DNA of 64,000 nucleotides from contig CAZICV010000005.1 in assembly GCA_964537925.1 (NCBI GenBank), positions 186,001-250,000 on the forward strand, written 5' to 3'. Position numbers and translations under genes: made by a program. Positions 42,233 through 52,115 of the stretch are shown here, piece after piece; position 1 is the stretch's first letter; every line of letters begins with the position of its first letter. This DNA is from SLDF01 sp964537925. GTDB lineage: Bacteria; Bacteroidota; Bacteroidia; Chitinophagales; Saprospiraceae. Under the pieces are notes generated by a model. That model had not been told where the DNA came from. It made no database searches and saw only the letters and a program-made list of their open reading frames with translations.

Positions 42233-43291
42233 ATGCAAAGAGCCAGAATAGCCGGAATCGGCTACTATGTACCCGAACGTGTGGTGACCAACCACGATCT
42301 CGAACAGGTAATGGATACAACAGATGCCTGGATACAGGAACGAACGGGTATCCGGGAGCGCAGGTATGGCCGCAAGCACGAGGAGACCACGACTACGATG
42401 GGGGCACGTGCCGCAGAGATAGCGATCGAACGTGCAGGTATCAGCAAGGAAGACGTGGATTTTATCATTTTTGCCACGCTCAGCCCGGACTACTTTTTCC
42501 CCGGATGCGGCGTACTCATGCAGAGGGAGCTGGGTATTGCACACAAAGAGGCCGGCTGTCTCGATGTCCGCAACCAGTGTTCGGGGTTTCTGTATGCACT
42601 TTCGATAGGAGACCAGTTTATCCGCAGCGGTACTTATCGCAACATACTGGTGGTCGGGGCCGAGATGCATTCGATGGGCCTGGATTTTACCACGCGCGGG
42701 CGCAATGTTACGGTTATATTCGGCGACGGTGCGGGTGCAGTCCTGCTGCAGCCCTCGGGTTCTGCAGGCAGCGGTATCCTCACCACCAAGCTCCATGCCG
42801 ACGGCACACATGCCGAAGAGTTGTCCTTCATCAGCCCCGGTGCACACGGCGGGTACCACGGCGACAGGGAACAGTACGGGTTCCCGGACGAAGCGGCGTA
42901 TGGCGGTATCTTTCTCACGCAGACCATGATGGACGAAGGGCAGACCTTCCCATATATGAACGGGCAGCATGTGTTCAAGATGGCAGTCCAGAAGTTCCCG
43001 GAGGTCATCATGGAAGCGCTCAGGAGCGAGGGGCTCGGCAGGGAGGATATCCATATGCTGATCCCTCATCAGGCCAATCTGCGTATCAGCCAGTTTGTAC
43101 AGAAATCGCTCGGGCTGCGTGATGACCAGGTCTACAACAATATCCAGCGCTATGGCAACACCACGGCGGCTTCCGTGCCCATTGCGCTTTGTGAAGCCTG
43201 GGAAGCCGGTTTGATCCGCGAAGGCGACCTGGTATGCCTGGCGGCCTTCGGCAGCGGGTTTACCTGGGGAGCCAGCCTGATCCGGTGGTAG
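42233..43291 (+). CDS. 3-ketoacyl-ACP synthase III (FabH family)
   Basis: A 352-residue thiolase-fold enzyme. Catalytic triad is visible: Cys116 in NQCSGFLYAL, His in IPHQANLRI and Asn in GNTTAASVP. It condenses acetyl-CoA (or branched acyl-CoA) with malonyl-ACP to start fatty acid synthesis. It is longer than standard FabH (~320) because of a ~25-residue insertion near 195-225 (SFISPGAHGGYHGDREQYG). This form is common in Bacteroidota and may use other starters. ATG at 42233 matches the family start; no other fatty acid genes adjoin it. Confidence 0.9.
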   Translation: MQRARIAGIGYYVPERVVTNHDLEQVMDTTDAWIQERTGIRERRYGRKHEETTTTMGARAAEIAIERAGISKEDVDFIIFATLSPDYFFPGCGVLMQRELGIAHKEAGCLDVRNQCSGFLYALSIGDQFIRSGTYRNILVVGAEMHSMGLDFTTRGRNVTVIFGDGAGAVLLQPSGSAGSGILTTKLHADGTHAEELSFISPGAHGGYHGDREQYGFPDEAAYGGIFLTQTMMDEGQTFPYMNGQHVFKMAVQKFPEVIMEALRSEGLGREDIHMLIPHQANLRISQFVQKSLGLRDDQVYNNIQRYGNTTAASVPIALCEAWEAGLIREGDLVCLAAFGSGFTWGASLIRW

Positions 43292-43348
43292 CCGACCGTG
43301 TCGGTCTGCAACAGCTTTTTTGACGTGAGGGTATAGAAAGAAAAATGA

Positions 43349-43372
43349 CTGCCGGGCCGAGGAGCCCGGCAG
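43349..43372 (-). terminator. Terminator between convergent genes
   Basis: CTGCCGGGC / GCCCGGCAG forms a 9-bp stem with a six-base loop. On the minus strand it is followed by TCATTTTTCTTT, so it most likely ends transcription of the lipoprotein gene at 43411-44130; the plus side (after the FabH-type gene) has only a weak T-run. Confidence 0.7.
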
Positions 43373-43410
43373 CAGTATTTGCATGGTGTTCTGTCCTGGG
43401 GGACGACGGC

Positions 43411-44130
43411 TCAGTTGGCCGTATCGTCGAGATTTTCGCGTATCAGCAATGCGGTACTCATGGCAGCCAGTGCGAGTTGCTGTTTCTCCGGTAGCGCGGG
43501 GTCTATCCATACCCGGCCTTTGTTGACTGTCTCCACGGCTGCGACCACACCGTTCTTCTCCAGGATCTCATATCCAAAGCAGGACCCCCACGAGGTATCG
43601 CGCTTCTTGCCCAGCTGCAGGATGCCTTTCACCTGGTAGGTGGTCGTGCCGTCCGTGAGCCATCCTTCGATGGGCCGTGCCGGGGCCTCGCCGTCCGGGT
43701 TCTCGAGGATAAAGGTCCATTCGCTGTCGGAGACCGGGTCAACGATCTTGCCGGAGAAAGCACTTTTGTATTCGAGGGTGGCGCTGAAGACATCGGAGAA
43801 AAAATCGAGTTCGCGGCTGGTCAGCTTGTTGACACAGAACACTTCGAGGTCCTGGCCCTTGTCGTTGTGCTGCCGGAAGCTATAGCGTTGGGAAGCGCCT
43901 TTGAAACGGATGAAAAAAGGGATATCGTAGCCCCTGATCCATCCGCGCGATATGCGATCCGTGCGATAGGGACCAAAGCTGACTTTCTGGTTGATCTTCC
44001 AGCCCTGCCTGCCCGATACTTTCATGGCGGTAGTGCGCTTGGATAGGTCGTTGTCTACGAGGAGCTGAGCTGGTTTGCAACCTGCCAGCAGGACTGCGGC
44101 CAGCAGGCTGAGCAAAATGATTCTTTTCAT
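43411..44130 (-). CDS. Lipoprotein, unknown function
   Basis: 239 residues with a clear lipobox (LLAAVLLAGC, Cys at about 18). The body is beta-rich with a conserved-looking TFILENPDGE stretch and a C-terminal helical segment (QLALAAMSTALLIRE). No family recognised. It is anchored by lipid in the periplasm or outer membrane. It is separated from its neighbour DUF2461 by about 150 bp, so is likely transcribed alone. Confidence 0.6.
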   Translation of the reverse strand: MKRIILLSLLAAVLLAGCKPAQLLVDNDLSKRTTAMKVSGRQGWKINQKVSFGPYRTDRISRGWIRGYDIPFFIRFKGASQRYSFRQHNDKGQDLEVFCVNKLTSRELDFFSDVFSATLEYKSAFSGKIVDPVSDSEWTFILENPDGEAPARPIEGWLTDGTTTYQVKGILQLGKKRDTSWGSCFGYEILEKNGVVAAVETVNKGRVWIDPALPEKQQLALAAMSTALLIRENLDDTAN

Positions 44131-44281
44131 GGGTGGTGCTAGTGATGCTGAAAAATGAATGTCATACCGGTGACGGCTGAGCGTGGTGGCCGGGATGGGT
44201 GCTACGGAGCTAAGGCAGCCTTTTGCCGACCAATGCCCGGCTGATCCCGACGAAGGTCCTGCCTGCTGTTGAGTAATGGGG

Positions 44282-44953
44282 TCAGCGGGTGAGCGCTTCT
44301 CTCAGGAAGTCGTTCCAGGGGCCGGCGATATGGCAGAGCTTGATGAGTCTTTCCGCGAAATCTGCTTCCAGTACGACCGATACGTCCTTGAAGTAGTGCG
44401 TATAGAAAAACTGCTTGTTGTAGATCAGCGGTTGTTGCTCTGCAGCAGCCTTCAGTTCTTTGGCAATGACTTTGTTCTTTTCGCCTTCTATCTTGCCGAA
44501 GGCGGTAGAGAAGGCAGGATCTTCCAGCAGGCCGCACACCCTGGCGGGATCAGCAGCCATAGCCTCCCTGATAGCCAGTATCTGTTTAGGGTCCGGCATA
44601 TACACTCCGGCAGCCATAAAGCACTCGTGCGCGCCTACCTGCAGGTAGAGCCCGTCGATGAGCGGCGCGTTTTTCCCCTGGGTGGATATCACGGCGCCCA
44701 GATGTGTTTTGTATGGAGACTTGTCCGCACTGAACCGTATGTCGCGATTGATCCTGAAGATTGCTTCACGCGAGGTCGTCAGCATGGCCGGGTCAATGGC
44801 GGACAGCCGGTCGATCAGGTCATCGACCAGGCGCTGGAACGGGACTTTTACATGCGTCTCGTAGCGCTTCTTGTTGGCCTGGAACCAGTCGCGGTTGTTG
44901 TTTTCCTCGAGTTCTGCGAGAAACCGGAGTGTTTCGGCGGTGAGATGGCTCAT
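44282..44953 (-). CDS. DUF2461 protein (TIGR02453)
   Basis: A 223-residue cytoplasmic protein with the DUF2461 signatures NNRDWFQANKKRYETHVK and FRINRDIRFSADKSPYKTHLGAV. The family is widespread and of unknown function. Its ATG overlaps the holA stop by 4 bp (ATGA), indicating translational coupling with DNA polymerase III delta, although there is no known functional link. Confidence 0.9.
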   Translation of the reverse strand: MSHLTAETLRFLAELEENNNRDWFQANKKRYETHVKVPFQRLVDDLIDRLSAIDPAMLTTSREAIFRINRDIRFSADKSPYKTHLGAVISTQGKNAPLIDGLYLQVGAHECFMAAGVYMPDPKQILAIREAMAADPARVCGLLEDPAFSTAFGKIEGEKNKVIAKELKAAAEQQPLIYNKQFFYTHYFKDVSVVLEADFAERLIKLCHIAGPWNDFLREALTR

Positions 44954-45963
44954 GGTTGGAGTATTTTGAAGATGAGTTCTTGCATCAGGGCGCCTTCCTT
45001 GAGGCGGTCGGAGCCGACCCCTTTGCTCTTGAGGTCGTACTCGCTCAGCAGGAGCAGGATATCCTCTACCTTGTGCAGGGGGTAGTTGCGTGCCGCCAGC
45101 TTGTATTCGTTGAGGAAGTAAGTATTCTTGAGGCCGATCGCCTCGGCGAGTTGTTTGTCGTTCTGCCCGGCGGCGCCGTGCAGCCTGTAGACCTTCGTGA
45201 AATAGGCATAAAAAACCCCTGTAGCTACAAACAGGGGTGTCTGGCGGGGATTGTCCGTGAAGAACTTCCCGATCCGGAAGGCGCGGGCGGCATTCCTATG
45301 GGCCAGGGCCGTCTGCAACTCGAAAAGACTGTATTCACGGGTGATGCCTACCTGGGTGCGGATCACTTCATCGTCTACGCGTGCGCCCGGCGGCAGGTTC
45401 AACTCCAGTTTTTCCACCTCCTTGTCGATCCTGCTCAGGTTGTTGCCGATGTGCTCGGCCATCAATGCCGCCGCCTCTGGTGTGCAGGCGAATCCTTTGG
45501 ATCTGAGCAGTTTCTCGATATAGTCAGGCAGATCGCTGTCATAGATCTTCTTCGACTGGAAGACGATATGTTTCTCCTCCAGCACTTTGCCCAGCTTGCG
45601 GCGCTTGTCGAGGTTCTGGTGTTTGTGGCAGAGGACTAGGATCGTGGATGGCGTCGGCTGCTGTACATAGTCGAGCAGGGCATCGATCTGGCTGAGTTCC
45701 TGCGCTTCCCGTACGATGATAAGCTGGTGTTCCGCCATCATGGGGAAGCGGGCTGCTATATCCGCGATGCCGCGTGCATCTGCATCTCTGCCGTACAGGA
45801 GTGTCAGGTTGAAGGCTTTTTCCTCCTCTGTGAGTACCGTGGCTTCCAGCAGATCCGAGATGCGGTCTATAAAGTGAGGCTCTTCTCCGTGCAGCAGGTA
45901 TACGGGGTGAAACCTGCGTTGCCGGATATCCTGCAGGAGTTTGTCAAATGTGATAGCAGCCAT
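44950..45963 (-). CDS. holA: DNA polymerase III subunit delta
   Basis: 337 residues, typical for HolA. The N-terminal AAA+-like fold starts with PVYLLHGEEPHFIDRISDLL; later ILVLCHKHQNLDKR and LGNNLSRIDKEVEKLELNLP-like segments follow (HIGNNLSRIDKEVEKLEL). It opens the beta clamp in the clamp loader during replication. The C-terminal helical domain includes ALAHRNAARAFRIGKFF. It is followed in overlap by the DUF2461 gene and preceded by the MlaD gene (17 bp). Confidence 0.93.
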   Translation of the reverse strand: MAAITFDKLLQDIRQRRFHPVYLLHGEEPHFIDRISDLLEATVLTEEEKAFNLTLLYGRDADARGIADIAARFPMMAEHQLIIVREAQELSQIDALLDYVQQPTPSTILVLCHKHQNLDKRRKLGKVLEEKHIVFQSKKIYDSDLPDYIEKLLRSKGFACTPEAAALMAEHIGNNLSRIDKEVEKLELNLPPGARVDDEVIRTQVGITREYSLFELQTALAHRNAARAFRIGKFFTDNPRQTPLFVATGVFYAYFTKVYRLHGAAGQNDKQLAEAIGLKNTYFLNEYKLAARNYPLHKVEDILLLLSEYDLKSKGVGSDRLKEGALMQELIFKILQP

Positions 45964-45980
45964 GGTCCCTTAGTTTGGGA

Positions 45981-47024
45981 TCATTGTTCTTTCTGGTTTT
46001 CGGCCGGATCATTTTCGGGTGTCGTGTACTCTTTTTGTTTGCGGCCGAATACCGATACGTTGATATAACGTTTGGGGTTGAGGCGCAGATCCTGCAATAG
46101 CAGATCCAGGTTGCGGGAGGTCTTCTGCAGATTCTGGTACAGTGCGGGATCTTTTGCCAGCAGGCCCAGCGTGCCTTTGCCGTCGTTGATCCCGGTCAGC
46201 AGCTCCTGCAGCTCGGCAGTAGCTTTTGTAATACCGGCCAGTGTATTGTCCATGCTCTGGACAGCCTGGTTGGTGCTTTTTACCGTCTCGCTGATACCTG
46301 CATTGCGCAGATCAGCCGTCAGGGCCTCCGTATTCTCCAGGATACCGTTGATACGGCCGTTATTGTCTTTGAGATTGGCGCTCAGCGCGTTGAGGTTGCG
46401 TGTGATCGCCGTCATATCCTGCGAAGCTCCCGCCAGGAGTACATTCAGCTTGTCTGTGATCCCGCGCAGGTTGGCAATGGTGACCCGGACATCCCTGACC
46501 GTACGTGCGGCTTCCGTGTCGTCGCCTGAAAACCGTGAGCCGAGCGTATCCAGTATCCCACCGAGGCTTTCGCGCAGCTGACCTATGTACTGGTTGAGGG
46601 TCTCGGGGGGCAGCATGGTCTCTACGAGCCCGGCATATTTGCCCGCGAGGGTATCTCCGCTGACCGCGCAGTCGCTGGTACAGAGGCCTTTGTAGATCAG
46701 GCTCACGGACTTATTGCCCAGGAAGCTGGTGGTCTGCATCATGGCCACTGTATTCTTTGGCAGGCGGATATCCCTGTTGACATCCAGTACGACGATGATC
46801 TCCTCGGGGTTCAGCGGGTTGAGATACTGGTCCTGTACCGTACCTACCTGCAAGCCGTTGATCAGGACCGGGGAGGAAAGCGGGAGGTTGTCTACATTGT
46901 CGTAGACAGCATAGAAGGTCTGTGCCCTGGAAAGCAGGTTTTTACCTTTGAGGAACTTGTATCCCCAGACAAGTCCGGCGATAGCGAGGACGGCGAGGAT
47001 ACCGATTTTTGTTTCCTTTTGCAT
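45981..47024 (-). CDS. MlaD/MCE-family phospholipid transport protein
   Basis: 347 residues: one TM helix (IGILAVLAIAGLVWGYKFL), an MCE domain at ~35-115 (VLINGLQVGTVQDQYL, IRLPKNTVAMMQTTSFLGNKSVSLI) and a long helical tail (~150-330) with heptad-like repeats. It is the substrate-binding part of an Mla-like ABC system that moves phospholipids between membranes. The partner permease and ATPase are not in this window. It lies between the amidase and holA genes, as in other Bacteroidota. Confidence 0.88.
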   Translation of the reverse strand: MQKETKIGILAVLAIAGLVWGYKFLKGKNLLSRAQTFYAVYDNVDNLPLSSPVLINGLQVGTVQDQYLNPLNPEEIIVVLDVNRDIRLPKNTVAMMQTTSFLGNKSVSLIYKGLCTSDCAVSGDTLAGKYAGLVETMLPPETLNQYIGQLRESLGGILDTLGSRFSGDDTEAARTVRDVRVTIANLRGITDKLNVLLAGASQDMTAITRNLNALSANLKDNNGRINGILENTEALTADLRNAGISETVKSTNQAVQSMDNTLAGITKATAELQELLTGINDGKGTLGLLAKDPALYQNLQKTSRNLDLLLQDLRLNPKRYINVSVFGRKQKEYTTPENDPAENQKEQ

Positions 47025-47113
47025 GCAAAAGCAGTTTCAAGGTAGTACGAAGTGCTTTGGCAAAGGTAATACTAAATGGGGATTTGGCGATCCGATGTAG
47101 TATACTGCCCCTG

Positions 47114-48313
47114 CTACTTGTCGGCCAGGGCGAGCGCTTCCTGTATGCTGATCCGTTCTGTATCGCGGTATGCGACGATGAAGGCGTCTTTGAAACCCCG
47201 CTTCTGCAGGTCGGATTTCATGTCCTGAGCCTCTGTATAGCCGCCCAGTCCGCCTACCTGGAACTTGTACTTGTTGTCTTCCTTCCGTGTACGGACCATG
47301 CCTTTCGCCGGTTGAATCCAGCCCTTGCGATCGTCGGACTGCGGCGATACATAGTATTGTACGCAGAACTCTATTCCGCCGGGGACGGAAACTGAAGCCT
47401 GCAGGACTCCCGGGGCCTGGTCAGTTCCACGGTCGGCTACCGGGGCAGGTCCAGCGGCAAAGACTTCGATGGACTGCTTGTACTCTCCGAAGGCCTCCAG
47501 GACTGACTGAGCTATGGTGGCCTGTCCCTTGTCCGTGGAAAGCCATGCTTCTTCCTGCGGGTTGCTCAGGAAGCCTGCCTCTACCAGCACAGCGGGCATA
47601 GTGGCATGACGCAATACAAGCAGGCCTCCCTGCTTCACCCCGCGGCTGAAGCGCTTCTGGCCTACAAACTTCTTCTCGATCTTCTCAGCTATGAAGATAC
47701 TTTGTTCCATGAAAGCATTCTGGAACATGGATAGCAGGATATGTGCTTCCGGGCTTTTGGGGTCGTATCCGTCGTAGTTCTTTTCGTAGTCGCGCTCGAA
47801 ATAGATGGAAGCGTTTTCCCGCTTGGCTACGTCGAGGTTGTCTTTGGCGCGGTGCAGACCCAGTACCCAGGTCTCGGTGCCGCTGGCGCTCTTGTTGTTT
47901 GCCACCGAATTGCAATGGATCGATATGAACAGATCGGCATTGTGCCGGTTGGCGATAGCAGCGCGCTCGTGCAGCGGTACGAATACATCCTTGTTGCGCG
48001 TGTAGATGACCTGTACATCCGGGTAGGTCTTCTCGATCATCTTGCCGAGCTTCAGTGAGATCGCCAGGACTATATCTTTTTCCTGGACCTTGCTCGGGCC
48101 GATACAGCCGGGATCCATCCCTCCATGTCCGGCATCTATGACTACCTTGCGGATCAGGTATTCTCCCGGTGGTTTAAAGTAGATTCCTGAAGTACCAATG
48201 TTGCCTGCCAGAGCGTTTGTCGGTCTGATCGCCCATATCAGGCAGCAGGTCAGGATCATCAGTACAGGGACGACTGCGGGCCTCAGGGCCTTCGGTACCG
48301 GTGCTATTCTCAT
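47114..48313 (-). CDS. N-acetylmuramoyl-L-alanine amidase (Amidase_3)
   Basis: 399 residues. After a TM/signal region (MILTCCLIWAIRP) the catalytic domain carries the zinc motif VVIDAGHGGMDPG, the Glu in HERAA and SIHCNS. It hydrolyses the amide bond between muramic acid and the stem peptide in the periplasm. The C-terminus (KFQVGGLGGYTEAQDMKSDLQKRGF) looks like a SPOR-type peptidoglycan-binding domain. It is divergent from the LptD gene, a synteny typical of Bacteroidota. Role in cell separation is inferred from the family. Confidence 0.92.
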   Translation of the reverse strand: MRIAPVPKALRPAVVPVLMILTCCLIWAIRPTNALAGNIGTSGIYFKPPGEYLIRKVVIDAGHGGMDPGCIGPSKVQEKDIVLAISLKLGKMIEKTYPDVQVIYTRNKDVFVPLHERAAIANRHNADLFISIHCNSVANNKSASGTETWVLGLHRAKDNLDVAKRENASIYFERDYEKNYDGYDPKSPEAHILLSMFQNAFMEQSIFIAEKIEKKFVGQKRFSRGVKQGGLLVLRHATMPAVLVEAGFLSNPQEEAWLSTDKGQATIAQSVLEAFGEYKQSIEVFAAGPAPVADRGTDQAPGVLQASVSVPGGIEFCVQYYVSPQSDDRKGWIQPAKGMVRTRKEDNKYKFQVGGLGGYTEAQDMKSDLQKRGFKDAFIVAYRDTERISIQEALALADK

Positions 48314-48437
48314 GGTCGGCTCTTTGGTGTAGAGATTAACTGTTAAATTTGGCGCCTTGGTCTATGTGATAAAGTATATTTCGTAAAGACTGGCCGGTCC
48401 TTTACAAATCAAAAACAAATATAAGGCGAAGTAACAC

Positions 48438-51089
48438 TTGAAGTCAACACCTTACATAGTATTTTTTTGTTTAATATGTATGATCGCCGGGTTGGCGCCC
48501 GTCTCGGCGCAGGTGCCGGTGGCAGATAGTGTAGCTGCGGATACGCTGTCGCCGGTCTTTACAGATACGCTAAGGGTCAGATTTTCAAAGGATTCTGTCG
48601 ACAGTGAGGTGATATACAGTGCGCGTGACTCGAGTGACGTGGACAACGGCGAGAAGAAAGTCTTCCTTTACGGGGAGGCCAGTGTCAAGTATAAAGAATA
48701 TGTGATCGAGGCGGATATCATCATCCTGGACCTGGAGAAAAACATCGCTACGGCCGAGGGGGTGCCGGGTATGCGCGGGTATGCGCGCTTCAAGGACGCG
48801 GGCCAGGATGTAGAAGCCGACCGTCTCCAGTACAACTTCAGGACCAAGAAGGGCATTGTTTATTCATCACGGACCAAGGAAGGGGACCTGTATGTGCGAA
48901 GCGGGGTCACCAAGTTTGTCAGCGACGAAGAGCAGAACGAAGACGGCGTCCTGTACGGAAAGGATGGGGTGTTCACTACCTGCGACGCACCGGTGCCGCA
49001 CTACGGTATCCGCAGCCGCCAGCAGAAGATCGTGCCCAATAAGGTGGTGGTAGTAGGCCCCGCCAACCTGGAGATATCGCAGGTCCCGACCCCGCTGGTG
49101 CTGCCATTCGGCTTTTTCCCGATCCTCAAGGGTGTGCGCAAGGGGATCATCTTTCCGCGTGACTACGAGTATTCGGAGCAGTGGGGTTTCGGTCTGCGGG
49201 GTATCGGGTACTATATACCGATCTCGGACCGCATCGATATGACCGTACTGACGGATATCTACCTGAGGGGGAGCTGGGGGGCTACTCTCCAATCCAACTA
49301 CAAGGTCAACTACAAATACAGCGGCCGGGTGGAGCTGGGGTATTCCCTGCGCAAGCAGGAAAACCTGAGGACCGGGCTCGACGACGGCGTCCGCTCTTTC
49401 AAGATCCTCTGGTCCCACAACCAGGATCAGCGCGCCCATCCTTACCGCACATTCAACGGGTCTGTCAATATCCAGACCTTCAACTTCCAGTCGCTCAACT
49501 TCAACGATGCCGCCAGTGTGTTTACCAATACGCTCAACTCCAATGTATCGTATTCACAGCGGTTTCCCGGCAAGCCGTATACACTCTCCGCCTCGTTTAC
49601 GCATTCGCAGAATACGCAGACGCGCATCATGTCCATTTCGTTTCCCAACCTGGACTTCCAGATGCAGCGGCTTTTCCCGTTCAAGCGCAAAAACCAGGGC
49701 GGCAACAAGCCCAGGTGGTACGAGGATATCTCGCTGCAGTACAACAGCAAGATGTCCAACCGCTTCGAGACCACCGATTCTACGCTGTTTACCCGCAAGA
49801 CGCTGGAAGATGCGCAGTTCGGCGTACAACACAATGCCAACCTGGCGAGCAACCTGCGCATATTCAAGTATATCAACCTGGTTCCCGGCGTCAACTACCG
49901 CGAGATATGGCAGTTGAGAACGGTCAATAAGTACTTCGACCCCAACTTCCGGTTTATCCCGCGGGATACATTGGTCAATGCGGAGATGGACACGATCATA
50001 CGGTACGATACCATACGCGGCGAGCTGATCACGGAGCGTGCGCCGGGCTTCAGGGCCTGGCGGACCATCGACATCAATGCGACACTCAATACACAGATAT
50101 TCGGTACAGTGCTGTTCAGGCGAGGGCCGGTCAAGGGCCTGCGTCATGTGATCAAACCCAGTGTGGCATTGTCCTATTCACCGGCATACAACCGCGAGAG
50201 TCTCGACTACTGGCGCAAGGTACAGCGGGATATCTACGCGATCGACTCTGTGTTTTACTCGGTGTTCGAAGGAGGGATCTTCGGTACGCCGCCCAACAGC
50301 GGGCAGCGCCTGGCGCTCAACTACAGCATCAATAATATCTTCGAGGCGAAATTCCGGACACGCCGGGATACAGCCGACCGCAAGTTCAGGCTCTTTGACA
50401 ATATCGTGATCAACGGGGATTACAACTTTGCGGCGGACTCGCTCAAGTTCAGCCCGGTACGTATCTCTGGCACGCACCGGTTGTTCAAGGGTATGACCAC
50501 GGTCACGGCCAACCTCATGCTGGACCCGTACATACGCAACGAGCGCGATCAGCGGGTCAACATCCTGGCGTGGGATGCCGAGCGGGTACTGCTCAAGTTT
50601 GTCAACTTCAGCGCCAGTTTCAACACCGGCCTGAGCATGAGTACTCTTCGCGGCTGGCTATCCGGCAAGGATACCCCGGCTGCGGGTCCTCCCGCCCCGG
50701 GATCGACACCTGCAGCGGGCAGTCTCCGGAGCTTCTGGGACCTCATCGACGGGTTCAGTATCAACCATACATTGCTGCTGGGTGTAGCCCGTATGGGCGA
50801 CCGGGATACTTTCATGATCGGTACCAACAACGTGCAGATCACGGGCGCCGTGCAGCTGAGCAAAAACTGGCGGATCACCTTCGGCAGCATAGGCTATGAC
50901 TTCAACAGCAAGCGCATGACCTATCCCGATCTCGGTTTTTTCAGGGATCTCCACTGCTGGGAGATGGGTATGAACTGGCAGCCGCTCAGGGGGACATACA
51001 GCTTCTATATACGGGTCAAACCCTCTACGCTCGACTTCCTGAAAGTGCCGTATCGCAAGAACAACATCGACGGGCTACAGCAGTTCTGA
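48438..51089 (+). CDS. lptD: Putative LPS-assembly protein LptD
   Basis: 883 residues from a TTG start with a signal peptide (FFCLICMIAGLAPVSAQ). The N-terminal region is an OstA/LptA-like beta-jellyroll (KVFLYGEASVKYKEYVIEADII, VPGMRGYARFKD, ADRLQYNFRTKKG), followed by a ~650-residue barrel with TELPG-type strands and aromatic turns. In Bacteroidota this family inserts LPS into the outer membrane. It ends with GLQQF, an aromatic-terminated barrel. Transcribed alone, divergent from the amidase gene. Confidence 0.9.
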   Translation: MKSTPYIVFFCLICMIAGLAPVSAQVPVADSVAADTLSPVFTDTLRVRFSKDSVDSEVIYSARDSSDVDNGEKKVFLYGEASVKYKEYVIEADIIILDLEKNIATAEGVPGMRGYARFKDAGQDVEADRLQYNFRTKKGIVYSSRTKEGDLYVRSGVTKFVSDEEQNEDGVLYGKDGVFTTCDAPVPHYGIRSRQQKIVPNKVVVVGPANLEISQVPTPLVLPFGFFPILKGVRKGIIFPRDYEYSEQWGFGLRGIGYYIPISDRIDMTVLTDIYLRGSWGATLQSNYKVNYKYSGRVELGYSLRKQENLRTGLDDGVRSFKILWSHNQDQRAHPYRTFNGSVNIQTFNFQSLNFNDAASVFTNTLNSNVSYSQRFPGKPYTLSASFTHSQNTQTRIMSISFPNLDFQMQRLFPFKRKNQGGNKPRWYEDISLQYNSKMSNRFETTDSTLFTRKTLEDAQFGVQHNANLASNLRIFKYINLVPGVNYREIWQLRTVNKYFDPNFRFIPRDTLVNAEMDTIIRYDTIRGELITERAPGFRAWRTIDINATLNTQIFGTVLFRRGPVKGLRHVIKPSVALSYSPAYNRESLDYWRKVQRDIYAIDSVFYSVFEGGIFGTPPNSGQRLALNYSINNIFEAKFRTRRDTADRKFRLFDNIVINGDYNFAADSLKFSPVRISGTHRLFKGMTTVTANLMLDPYIRNERDQRVNILAWDAERVLLKFVNFSASFNTGLSMSTLRGWLSGKDTPAAGPPAPGSTPAAGSLRSFWDLIDGFSINHTLLLGVARMGDRDTFMIGTNNVQITGAVQLSKNWRITFGSIGYDFNSKRMTYPDLGFFRDLHCWEMGMNWQPLRGTYSFYIRVKPSTLDFLKVPYRKNNIDGLQQF

Positions 51090-51146
51090 GCCTGAGCGGG
51101 CGAGCGGATACGAATGGTTTATCGGAGGAAAGGGGCCGTGCTTAGC

Positions 51147-51359
51147 TTAGTCCCAGGTCATATTATTTCGGCGCAGGTAGCGGCGTATATTCAGCCAGAA
51201 AGCCATGAAAAGATAAATCAGGACCGGCGAGCCCAGCGTCGCAAAAGAGAGGTAGATGAAGTAGGTACGGACGCGCACGGCAGCTATGCCCAGCTTATCT
51301 CCCAGGTACTGGCAGACGCCGAAAGCAGATCGCTCCACTACGCTTTTGAAATTGTCCAT
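51147..51359 (-). CDS. PspC-domain membrane protein
   Basis: A 70-residue protein from the ATG at 51359 (MDNFKSVVERSAFGVCQYL), with the PspC motif LGIAAVRVRTYFIYLSFATLGSPVLIYLFMAF and one or two TM helices. PspC proteins act in phage-shock-type envelope stress responses or as small membrane components. No other psp gene is adjacent. The terminator at 51382-51413 separates it from the gene upstream, so it needs its own promoter. Confidence 0.8.
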   Translation of the reverse strand: MDNFKSVVERSAFGVCQYLGDKLGIAAVRVRTYFIYLSFATLGSPVLIYLFMAFWLNIRRYLRRNNMTWD

Positions 51360-51381
51360 ACTTAATCCTTGAAGGCCTAAA

Positions 51382-51413
51382 CAAAAAAAGGGCCTGGAAA
51401 GTTCCGGGCCCTT
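51382..51413 (-). terminator. Terminator downstream of the gene at 51461-51958
   Basis: An 11-bp stem (AAGGGCCYGGAA type, one G-T pair) with a short AG loop, followed on the minus strand by seven T residues (plus-strand A run at 51382-51388). It lies 48 bp beyond the stop of the upstream minus-strand gene. Confidence 0.85.
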
Positions 51414-51460
51414 GCTAAGGAATTTGGTCTCAAAAGGAAAAACTACTACATAAAGATTGC

Positions 51461-51958
51461 TCAAAATAAGGATAGCGATCTCAGTGTGTCCAGCACTGAG
51501 GCCGACTCTATGGTCATCTCGCGTGTGTGTACGGGCTTGAAGTCCTCACCCTCGCGGCACAGCAGCGTCAACTGGTAACGCCCCTTCTGCTCATACTGGT
51601 AGTGAAACTTGCGCGCCAGCACCCGCTTGATATTGCCGTCGCCCAGGTCTACATAATAATCCCTGTCCGGGTCGAATCCCTGGATCAGGAAAGACTGCCG
51701 GTCCATGACGCGGCCTTTGGCGTTGCCGACCAGGACCTCTCCGGCTTCTCTGCTCCTGGTCTCTTCATCACTGGCCGGTGCGGCCGGCCGCTCCCAGAGG
51801 ATACTGCTTTTCAACAGGTCTCCCCTGAAGGCAAAATTGGTTCCGGTGGACATATAGATGTTATTTTGTTGGGTTTGCTGAAAACAATAAAAAAGCCCCG
51901 CGGCTCCGGTCAGTCCCATGACCCATAAAAGGATCATTTCCCAGTGACGTTCGTTCAT
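51461..51958 (-). CDS. Membrane-anchored protein with PKD-like domain, unknown
   Basis: 165 residues: one N-terminal TM helix (MILLWVMGLTGAAGLFYCF), a disordered linker and a C-terminal beta-sandwich-like part with FLIQGFDPDRDYYVDLGDGNIKRV and YQYEQKGRYQLTLLC, reminiscent of PKD domains. It should sit on the outer face of the inner membrane. No function known. A terminator follows. Confidence 0.6.
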   Translation of the reverse strand: MNERHWEMILLWVMGLTGAAGLFYCFQQTQQNNIYMSTGTNFAFRGDLLKSSILWERPAAPASDEETRSREAGEVLVGNAKGRVMDRQSFLIQGFDPDRDYYVDLGDGNIKRVLARKFHYQYEQKGRYQLTLLCREGEDFKPVHTREMTIESASVLDTLRSLSLF

Positions 51959-52115
51959 TTCGTTTTATTATTCAGTATTACAGTGCATTACGATTGGTAT
52001 CTTATCGTAATGTGAAGCAAATATATTATTGATTTTTGTAATGTGTATGAGCTGGCCGTTTTTTTTCCATCTTTTCTGCGGAAGAGGTGGTGGCTGAGCG
52101 GGTAAAGGGCGGTGG